From NCBI GenBank assembly GCA_027621355.1, contig JAQCBZ010000004.1:1-64000 (forward strand): a stretch of DNA of 64,000 bases, written 5' to 3'. The first letter of the stretch is position 1; each line of letters starts with the position of its first letter. Source of the DNA: Bacteroidota bacterium (GTDB lineage: Bacteria > Bacteroidota > Rhodothermia > Balneolales > Balneolaceae). Under the pieces are notes generated by a model. It ran no database searches, was not told the DNA's origin, and worked only from the letters and a program-made list of their open reading frames with translations. Shown piece by piece: positions 30,865-38,636 of this stretch. The position numbers and the translations under genes are program-made.

Positions 30865-31581
30865 ATGAAAATGAAAAAAACAATCATTGCGCTTCTCCTC
30901 GCGTTATGTGTGACATCGGCAAGCTATGCTCAAAGCCAAATGTTTATCAGTTATGATTTTCGGGCAAATCCAGGATCTGAAGATGCCATCGCAAAATTAT
31001 TAACAGACTACCATGACCAGGTGGGATCTTACAAATCAGGTGGAATGAATGTCCTTAGAATGGATATGAAAGGTGAAATGGAAACCACTCATAGAGTCGT
31101 TATTCTTGGTGAAATAGATAATTTTGGGCCTGAGAATCCGACCCCAGAGGCCAGGTTGCAGTCTGAATTACTCGGAAAAAAGTTGGAAGACCACATTGAA
31201 AAAGAAACATCTTCTGTTGCAGGTTATATTTTATACGGCAGAGGCGATGGTGTCGAGGGTGATTCATACGGCGCTGGATGGTTAATGAATGTGACTGATC
31301 CAGCCACATTTGCGCCATCTTTTTTGAAGTTTGCCAACTCTGATGAGATTAATGCAATCTTAGGTGATCGAACATTAATGTTCGGAAGCTTTGCAGCTGG
31401 TGGAACATCCATTCCCGCAACACATTGGGTATATGCTTACTTTGCGAATATTGTAGACTACATGGCAACAATGGAGCAAATTTATGCCTCAGATGCATTT
31501 CAGCTGCATCAAGAAGAGGTTGCTGGCATTTACACACTGACACGCGAGTTCACCGAAGAACAAATTCTTAGCTTTGAGTAA
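30865..31581 (+). CDS. Secreted protein of unknown function; possible tandem dimeric alpha/beta-barrel-like repeats
   Basis: 238 aa with signal peptide (ALLLALCVTSASYAQ); two loosely similar halves. Confidence 0.65.
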   Translation: MKMKKTIIALLLALCVTSASYAQSQMFISYDFRANPGSEDAIAKLLTDYHDQVGSYKSGGMNVLRMDMKGEMETTHRVVILGEIDNFGPENPTPEARLQSELLGKKLEDHIEKETSSVAGYILYGRGDGVEGDSYGAGWLMNVTDPATFAPSFLKFANSDEINAILGDRTLMFGSFAAGGTSIPATHWVYAYFANIVDYMATMEQIYASDAFQLHQEEVAGIYTLTREFTEEQILSFE

Positions 31582-31846
31582 AGGCATATATTCATTCGAG
31601 CCAAATTCCTGGCTTTCAATAACATTGAAAACATTGGGTTATGCAACTAATTAATTGCCTGCATAATCCAATGCTTCGATGTGCTAAAGCTCAAATTGAA
31701 CAAAGTTGTGCAGAGTTTTTTATTATTTAGTGAGCTGCCGGCAAATCAGTGGGTGTCTATCAGTTTGGCTTTACATCTGATATAAGAGATTATGCACTAC
31801 TTTTTTTGGTGTATATGCAGATGCTAGATTATGATGGATACTTCAA

Positions 31847-32029
31847 TTAAATACTTTCTCTCAAAATCAGAGTATTACTAATCATATTCCTTGGATTTTC
31901 TTTTGTATCGAGTTCTAGTATAAATGTTACTTCCTCAGAATCTTCGTTCTCAATAACTATCAATTCGTCATTTGATGGCATACAACCAATCATCGTAATT
32001 GTAAGTATTGTAAGCAGTACGTTTTTCAT
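31847..32029 (-). CDS. Small putative lipoprotein (60 aa)
   Basis: MKNVLLTILTITMIGCMPSNDELIVIEN; lipobox-like ITMIGC. Confidence 0.45.
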   Translation of the reverse strand: MKNVLLTILTITMIGCMPSNDELIVIENEDSEEVTFILELDTKENPRNMISNTLILRESI

Positions 32030-32194
32030 AACAATGGATCAATATGGAATTTGTGTAAATATAGACTGATAGCTTATTTAGCCTAATTAAATTATAATCA
32101 ACTGATTCTTAATTAGGAATTTAAATAGAGCGTTTTAAATTTCATTAGGTGATTTTATTTCTAAATTTTTTAATACCAAATAAGAATACTTGAC

Positions 32195-32599
32195 ATGAAA
32201 AAATTAACTATATCCTTCTTTTTGGGATTTGTATGCCTGGCAGTTCTTGGTTCCGTGTTTGCCAATTTTGTTTACTTACCAAAGTTTGCCGAATGGCACC
32301 AACTGCACCCAGAAGTAGTTCGAGCTACCCTTGACCCTTTATCAGGAGCTCTTCAAGCCATTATTCAACTTGTTGGATTAGTGCTTTTGGTCAATATGAT
32401 TAAAATGACAAAGTGGATTAATGGATTTTTATTTGGTGCGATATACTCAGCAGGGATTTGGCTAATAGTGGATCTAAATTTGTTATCGCTAACTACTTTG
32501 ATTGATTATAATTATGTGGCACTGGATGCCTTGATTTCTGCGTTTCTAGGTGGAGTTGCGGGAGCAACAGTTACATGGTCCCAAAATAGATTTGCTTAG
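32195..32599 (+). CDS. Small integral membrane protein (134 aa)
   Basis: About four hydrophobic segments, N-terminal MKKLTISFFLGF. Confidence 0.6.
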   Translation: MKKLTISFFLGFVCLAVLGSVFANFVYLPKFAEWHQLHPEVVRATLDPLSGALQAIIQLVGLVLLVNMIKMTKWINGFLFGAIYSAGIWLIVDLNLLSLTTLIDYNYVALDALISAFLGGVAGATVTWSQNRFA

Positions 32600-32675
32600 C
32601 ATCAAGTAAAAAAGGACAAATTCATACAAATCGGTTGTATAAAGTATGCTGATTTAGCAACTAGCTAATAATCTC

Positions 32676-33629
32676 ATGAAACACATTGTAATACTCATTC
32701 TGTTGACTTTCTTGAATTACTCAACAGCTCAGAAGCCTTTACCGAAAATTATGACTAAAGTCTCTTCCTTAGAAATCACCACTTTGTCTACTATGCTTGC
32801 CAACCAAGGGATAGGTGAGTGGGGGTACTCTGCATTAATCGAGGTAGACGGTACAAAAATTTTATTTGATACTGGAAACAGACCAGAAACAGTTTTGCAA
32901 AATGCAGAGGATTTAGGAATCGATTTGTCAGACGTTGAACACGTATTTCTCAGCCATCATCACGGCGATCATACGGGGGGACTCATTACTCTAAGAGAGC
33001 ATTTAAAAAAAGTGAATCCAAAGGCCTTATCAAAGGTTCACGTAGGAAATGGCATGTTCAGCCAAAGAGTTGGGTACAAAAATCAGATGTTGTCAATGAG
33101 AAAGGAATTAGAAGCTGACGGTGTAGAGTTTATAGAATACACGGATCAGCAAGAAATATTCCCTGGTGTATGGATAACGGGGCCAGTGGAGCGCATTCAT
33201 GATGAGCGAAATTGGAGCGGATCGGGTAAAATTATAACTGAAAGTGGAGTTGTCGAAGATAATATACCCGAAGATCAATCATTGGTAATTGCCACGGCCG
33301 ATGGATTCGTATTAATCTCAGGATGTGGACATGCTGGCATCGTTAACACTATAGAGCAAATTAGATCCGATATTTATGAGGACAAAGTTCTTGCAGCCAT
33401 CGGAGGGTTTCATCTTTTTCAAGCATCTGAAGAGCACTTGGAATGGACAGCAAATAAATTGATGGAATTTGGGGTTGCAAATCTTAACGGTGCACACTGT
33501 ACAGGTATAGATGCTTTATATGCCCTTCGAGAATTAATGGAGTTAGATCGGAGTCAAGCTGTTGTAGGTTCTGTTGGCGACCATTTTGATCTACAAAATG
33601 GGATAAGTGCTGGTCTAATTGCTAAATGA
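32676..33629 (+). CDS. Secreted MBL-fold metallo-hydrolase
   Basis: ILFDTGNRPETVLQNAEDLGIDLSDVEHVFLSHHHGDHTGGL (HHHGDH), ISGCGHAGIVNTIEQ; signal peptide. Confidence 0.9.
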   Translation: MKHIVILILLTFLNYSTAQKPLPKIMTKVSSLEITTLSTMLANQGIGEWGYSALIEVDGTKILFDTGNRPETVLQNAEDLGIDLSDVEHVFLSHHHGDHTGGLITLREHLKKVNPKALSKVHVGNGMFSQRVGYKNQMLSMRKELEADGVEFIEYTDQQEIFPGVWITGPVERIHDERNWSGSGKIITESGVVEDNIPEDQSLVIATADGFVLISGCGHAGIVNTIEQIRSDIYEDKVLAAIGGFHLFQASEEHLEWTANKLMEFGVANLNGAHCTGIDALYALRELMELDRSQAVVGSVGDHFDLQNGISAGLIAK

Positions 33630-33682
33630 ATTAAACTTGCCGGGTATATAAAACAGGCAACTTCAGCAAGCATCACGAAATC

Positions 33683-34129
33683 TTATTTCATCAATATCAT
33701 TTGTCTGCTCTGTCTGTATCCATTGCTCTCTAATGTGTAGACATATATCCCACTTGATAGGGTACTTCCTTCAAATTGAACGGTATGGGCTCCTGCTCTT
33801 TTAACACCATTCACTAGAGTGGTGATGAATCGCCCTGTAATGTCATAGATATTGATTGTCACCATCCCTGATTTTAGAAGTGAGTAACTGATTATTGTTG
33901 TAGGATTGAATGGATTGGGAGAGTTCTGATTTAGACTGTAAGTCGTTGGTGGTGTTTCGCTTGACTTAGTACTAACTAAAATACTACTGTTAATTTGTAG
34001 TTTACCTATTGTTTGATTGATGGCAGAGAATGTTTCTGCTTTCGATTCGAATGTGGGATTGCTCTGCCCAACTACAGAGATCGTGGTTAGTAATAAAAGA
34101 ATGGTAAAAGAGAGTACCCGAAGAAACAT
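33683..34129 (-). CDS. Short secreted protein consisting mostly of a T9SS type A sorting domain
   Basis: 148 aa; NSPNPFNPTTIISYSLLKSGMVTINIYDITGRFITTLVNG...GIYVYTLESNGYRQSRQMILMK. Confidence 0.8.
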   Translation of the reverse strand: MFLRVLSFTILLLLTTISVVGQSNPTFESKAETFSAINQTIGKLQINSSILVSTKSSETPPTTYSLNQNSPNPFNPTTIISYSLLKSGMVTINIYDITGRFITTLVNGVKRAGAHTVQFEGSTLSSGIYVYTLESNGYRQSRQMILMK

Positions 34130-34137
34130 AAAGTATC

Positions 34138-36192
34138 CTATTTAATGAGGTACATGGTTTTGGTTTGGACACCACTTTGTGCCCCGGTAAGTCTATACAG
34201 ATACATGCCACTGGCTAAATCTGCAGCATGAAATCCAACGGAATGCTGCCCAGCACCCATAGGCCTATCAACCAATGTCACCACACGCTGCCCCAACAAA
34301 TTGTACACCTCCAAGGTCACATGTTGTGCTTGTGGCAAAACAAACCCAATGGTTGTTCGTGGATTGAATGGGTTGGGATAATTTTGTGCCAAACCATATT
34401 GTAGCGGTAACGCATCCTCTTGGGTTGAGACGCTCGTACCCGTGGTGAACGACTTGGCCTCGGTCCAGTCGGATTGGTTCACCCCTAGAATTGAGCGCAT
34501 TCGCCAATAATAGGTGGTGTTTGCCTCCAGTGCAGAATCCAGAGTGGCGGTGGTCACTTCATCTTGGTACACACTCGTTGCGCCCTCCACATCCATGGTG
34601 TAAACAGGAGATGCAAAATCCTGGGTGAGTGATACTTGAATTTGGTAAGAACTAAAGTCGGTACTGGCGACCCACTGAAAATCAGGTTTGCGCCCTATGG
34701 CTTCAGCCCCATCTGCTGGTAGCGAGGTGACAAACCGTTTGGGGTAATGAAACAACTCGGTGGAATGTTCCGTTGGAAGGATGTACGTCCACTTTAGAGG
34801 ATCGACAGTGGTATACCAATCATAGAAGGCCTGGCTGAATTCTAATTGCGTCATACCATAGGCGTCCTCAAAGGCTTGTTCAAAGGGCTTTGTCCACGCC
34901 CGGTCATCATATTTATCAATGTATACTTGCTGATTGCTTGTCAGATAAGCTAGATAGTATCCAGCAATCATACCTCCATACATTAAGTTACCGTTGACAA
35001 TCAAAGAGTCTCTTTTCCCAGGGCTCAAAGGTCCATCATATTCCCCACTAATTATACCATAGAATGCGCGGCGTTCAGTATCAACACCCCACGAGGTGGT
35101 TTCATAATAATTACCTAATGAGTCTAATGCACCAAATGTGATTCCATCCACATACTTTGATTGAATGTCTATGGCATAATCCCTCAGAAAAGGGAATCTA
35201 AATCCGCCATCGGATGTCATGTGTCTGTACCACAATCCAAACTTCTCTCCACCACTCATCATCCGAGTCGCTTCAAATACATGGGTAAACTCATGAACAT
35301 CGCCTATAGAGGGTTCTCCATCAGCGAGGGGCTTCTTGCTCTCGAATAATTCTTGAGGTGACATCGTCGACCAGCCATGACCAATACCTAAATTGGGATA
35401 AGGGCCGTCTTCAAAAATGCTATTACCCCTCGCAATTCCCATATAGTGAGGTTGTCCAGTACACCCATGTCCCGCAGCCTCACAATTCTCATTGTTGATA
35501 TCTAATACTGGCCCCCAAAGATTTTCGTCAGGACCAAATATGTAAACGTGATAATTAAAATGTCCAATCAGATCACCATGAGCTTTATAAAGCTCCTTAT
35601 GAAGATTGACCATATTTGTATCAATGTCTGCCGTGTAATAAAACTTGGTTGAGTCCCAAACGGTTGGCTTCATCCATCCAACAAGATCCAGTAGTTGTTG
35701 ATCCTTATCGTTTGGAGTTCGTATATCGGTGGAAGTAAAATGGCTATAATCACTCCATGCGTATGCAGAATCATCAATTACAGCCCTAACCTTCCACCAA
35801 TAATCTTGACTATAGGTTGGCCCACAGATGTCATCGCTACCTGATGTCGCTGTTGTGTCCGTAAAACTGTAGATTTTTGGTAAATAGCCCAAATGACCTG
35901 TTGGCCATGTCCACTCAGGTCCTCCTCCACTATGGTTACCAGAATGAGGACTACAAGCTACTCCCAACATCCAAACTTCATATTCCTGTGCCCCTTCTAC
36001 ACTTGACCAAGTATACGTGACTTGGATTCTCTCATTGGGATCAACACCCGCATCTTGTACTTGTTTTTGACCATCTTTAGGAATTAGTGGTATTGGAATG
36101 GTAGCATCTTGGCCAATGCTATAATGAAGTGGAAAAATCGACAATAAGACAGCAAATGTGAATAAGACTAAGTGTTTTGGATAAAGGCTCAT
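34138..36192 (-). CDS. T9SS-secreted putative metallopeptidase with HExxH-like motif and C-terminal sorting domain
   Basis: 684 aa; signal peptide, GDVHEFTHVFEATRMM, Fn3-like region, QNYPNPFNPRTTIGFVLPQAQHVTLEVYNLLGQRVVTLVD...KTMYLIK. Confidence 0.75.
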   Translation of the reverse strand: MSLYPKHLVLFTFAVLLSIFPLHYSIGQDATIPIPLIPKDGQKQVQDAGVDPNERIQVTYTWSSVEGAQEYEVWMLGVACSPHSGNHSGGGPEWTWPTGHLGYLPKIYSFTDTTATSGSDDICGPTYSQDYWWKVRAVIDDSAYAWSDYSHFTSTDIRTPNDKDQQLLDLVGWMKPTVWDSTKFYYTADIDTNMVNLHKELYKAHGDLIGHFNYHVYIFGPDENLWGPVLDINNENCEAAGHGCTGQPHYMGIARGNSIFEDGPYPNLGIGHGWSTMSPQELFESKKPLADGEPSIGDVHEFTHVFEATRMMSGGEKFGLWYRHMTSDGGFRFPFLRDYAIDIQSKYVDGITFGALDSLGNYYETTSWGVDTERRAFYGIISGEYDGPLSPGKRDSLIVNGNLMYGGMIAGYYLAYLTSNQQVYIDKYDDRAWTKPFEQAFEDAYGMTQLEFSQAFYDWYTTVDPLKWTYILPTEHSTELFHYPKRFVTSLPADGAEAIGRKPDFQWVASTDFSSYQIQVSLTQDFASPVYTMDVEGATSVYQDEVTTATLDSALEANTTYYWRMRSILGVNQSDWTEAKSFTTGTSVSTQEDALPLQYGLAQNYPNPFNPRTTIGFVLPQAQHVTLEVYNLLGQRVVTLVDRPMGAGQHSVGFHAADLASGMYLYRLTGAQSGVQTKTMYLIK

Positions 36193-36397
36193 GAGTTCGT
36201 TTTTGTGGTTTGAGCCTGGGACGATGGACTCAACGTGAAGTTAGACATCAGTAAAGCCAAAGCCCACATCATTGTGGTAGAATTTGTGTCATGATGAAGA
36301 AGATTGTTAAAGTATCATATTTAATAAATGATTTTTTTGAGCTTAAAACGTAATATCTAGTGCATGTCAGTGCTAGTCAATCCCACCCCTCAAGTCA

Positions 36398-36414
36398 CCT
36401 CTGGGCCCACTTTT
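36398..36414 (+). repeat. attR-like direct repeat of the tRNA-Ile2 3' end
   Basis: CCTCTGGGCCCACTTTT, exact match to 30673-30689; extends to TCAAGTC with a 1-nt insertion (36390-36414). Confidence 0.7.
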
Positions 36415-37242
36415 TTACTGAATTGAATAGATCCGGACATAATCCACCATCATCTGTTGTGGAAATTTTGTCTCTTGTGTTGGGAAGCCAACATAGTTGC
36501 CCCCTACTGCCACATTAAGCAGTAAGAAAAAGGGTTGATCAAACACCCAGTCACCCGAAACATCGTCGGGCGTGACTCGTTGGTAGAGATAGTCATTCAC
36601 AAAAAAATCTATGCGCTCAGGATGCCACTCCACAGCATAGACAAAGAAATCTGCATCAAAGCGTGCGTTGGTGAGTGAGTAGGATTGAGTCACGGGATTG
36701 CTACCCGAATACCCAGGGCCATGCAAGGATCCATGAATCACTTGAGGCAGCTGTCCTCGCATTTCCATAATGTCAATCTCGCCAGATTGAGGCCATCCAA
36801 CCTCGTCGATATTTTGCCCTAACATCCAAAAGGCTGGCCATATCCCTGGGCCATACGGATTTTGTATTCGTGCTTCGATGCGTCCAAATCGTTTGGTGAT
36901 TTTACCCTGTGTCTTGAGCCGTGCAGAGGTAAAAGGCATGCCACCGAATGACTCTTGGTGTGCTTGGATCACCAGGTGGCCGCTTCCGTCTAGCGCAACA
37001 TTTTTAGATCTATCAGTGTAGTACTGCAACTCTTGATTTCCCCAGCCATCGGTGCCCGTACCAATCTCCATTGTCCAATATTGAAAGGATGGTTGAGAGC
37101 CCTCGGCCCCATCAAATTCATCAGACCAAACAAGTTCTAACGTTTGTTCTGGAAACAGTTGGGTCGTACTAGGGGTACATGCCTCAAATAATAGGACGAA
37201 ACTCAGACTTGTAAGGACTATTCCTGATAGACGAATATTCAT
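36415..37242 (-). CDS. GH16 family glycoside hydrolase (beta-glucanase/laminarinase-like lipoprotein)
   Basis: LVWSDEFDG, WPAFWMLGQNIDEVGWPQSGEIDIMEMRG, YAVEWHPERIDFFVNDYL; lipobox LLFEAC. Confidence 0.92.
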   Translation of the reverse strand: MNIRLSGIVLTSLSFVLLFEACTPSTTQLFPEQTLELVWSDEFDGAEGSQPSFQYWTMEIGTGTDGWGNQELQYYTDRSKNVALDGSGHLVIQAHQESFGGMPFTSARLKTQGKITKRFGRIEARIQNPYGPGIWPAFWMLGQNIDEVGWPQSGEIDIMEMRGQLPQVIHGSLHGPGYSGSNPVTQSYSLTNARFDADFFVYAVEWHPERIDFFVNDYLYQRVTPDDVSGDWVFDQPFFLLLNVAVGGNYVGFPTQETKFPQQMMVDYVRIYSIQ

Positions 37243-37254
37243 GTAGATCACCAC

Positions 37255-37562
37255 CTATCGATGAAAATAAACATTGGTCATATAGACCGTGGGTAGACTC
37301 CCAGAAATCACGAGTTGAGCCATGTTTGTTCGATTGGTTAGGCCTGTAAATTGGCTCAACGGGATATCTAAGGTGACCCACCAGATACACCAGCAAAATC
37401 GGCAAAATAGGTTGTCCAACTTGTTAGATCACCTGTGCTAAAGTCACCATTGGCGATAATATTGTCTTGCGCTGACGCGGTTGTACCCGCAAGTGTTATC
37501 GCGCTAAGAATGAGCAAAAAAGAGAGTTTAGGCTGTGAAATAGATTGTAGAGCTCTTTTCAT
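37255..37562 (-). pseudogene. Internally deleted and frameshifted remnant of a secreted carbohydrate-binding/glucanase-associated protein
   Basis: N-terminal frame MKRALQ...LAGTTASAQDNIIANGDFSTGDLTSWTTYFADFAGVSGGSP*; another frame continues WVTLDIPLSQFTGLTNRTNMAQLVISGSLPTVYMTNVYFHR* to 37255. Confidence 0.75.
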
Positions 37563-37680
37563 AGAGGAAGATTAAAGTGTTAATAATATTGGTCCTAGAA
37601 TTCAACCAAATGTTAAAGTAGCATTTTTTTTCTAAGCATCAAGACTCGTCAAGGCTTTACATGCATACAACTCTTGAAAC

Positions 37681-38532
37681 TCAGAAATGGTTCACTGGAT
37701 ATACACCAAGTACACGTGACGATTCAATGATCTCTTGTTGTTCAAGAGAGTTCAACGACGATACAATCTCTGGAAGAGAGGTCTTAGAACTTAGCTCCAT
37801 ATCACAGTAGAATCGGTATCTCCAAGGCACTTCTGGAACTGGACGACTTTCAATTTTAGTTAGATTCCACCCGCTAGCTTTCATCGCAACTAGTGCATCC
37901 GCAAGTGCACCTGAATCATGAGAAGTCTCAAATGAGATCGACCCTTTCTTACTCTCTATGTTTGTGAGGCCTGGGTGCACCCCCTCGCTTTCGTTTGCAA
38001 GTACCCAAAAGCGAGTTTGATTGGTCGCATCTTGTTGGATAGAGCGCGCTGCAATCGACATCCCATACACATTAGCTGCCAATGCACTTCCAATTGCAGC
38101 GACATGGGTTGCCGACTGGTCCATGATCCATTTTGCAGCACCGGCTGTGTCGGAAACCTCGATTCGATCCCAGGCTAACTGGTTTCGCAGATACCCCCTG
38201 CATTGATCTAATGCCATAGGATGACTTCGAACTTCGGTGATGCTATCAATCGTAGCATCTGGGTGAATTAACAAACATTGTTGAACAGACAGATAAACTT
38301 CCGCCACAATCTGTAGGTTTACTCGTTCAAAATGATCAAGATTTCCAACGATCGTGCCCACATTGGAGTTTTCAATAGCGACCACCCCATATTCAGCACG
38401 TCGTTGCTCCACATCATCGAACACCTCACCAAAGTGGTCTCGTCCCAGCCACCGTTGATCCTGTCCAAAGTATCCTATCGCAACTTCATGGTGGAAAGAA
38501 CCTTCAATTCCTTGAAAACTAATTGTATTCAT
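37681..38532 (-). CDS. pheA: Prephenate dehydratase with ACT domain
   Basis: MNTISFQGIEGSFHHEVAIGYFG, VVAIENSNVGTI, ESRPVPEVPWRYRFYCDME. Confidence 0.93.
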   Translation of the reverse strand: MNTISFQGIEGSFHHEVAIGYFGQDQRWLGRDHFGEVFDDVEQRRAEYGVVAIENSNVGTIVGNLDHFERVNLQIVAEVYLSVQQCLLIHPDATIDSITEVRSHPMALDQCRGYLRNQLAWDRIEVSDTAGAAKWIMDQSATHVAAIGSALAANVYGMSIAARSIQQDATNQTRFWVLANESEGVHPGLTNIESKKGSISFETSHDSGALADALVAMKASGWNLTKIESRPVPEVPWRYRFYCDMELSSKTSLPEIVSSLNSLEQQEIIESSRVLGVYPVNHF

Positions 38533-38546
38533 TCCTCAAAATAAAA

Positions 38547-38573
38547 AACCCTGGCATGATCCATACCAGGGTT
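38547..38573. terminator. Rho-independent terminator downstream of the TonB-dependent receptor gene
   Basis: AAACCCTGG...CCAGGGTTT hairpin between 38532 and 38637. Confidence 0.7.
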
Positions 38574-38636
38574 TCACATGGGGTCCTTGGGCTCGCGTCG
38601 TGCGATACCCAAGGCTCTCTTGATCAGACGATACGT

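Noticed and set aside
30685-36397. Integron cassette array or prophage
   Set aside because: No attC-like sites, integron integrase, phage structural or replication genes were recognisable; a tRNA-associated island or remnant fits better.
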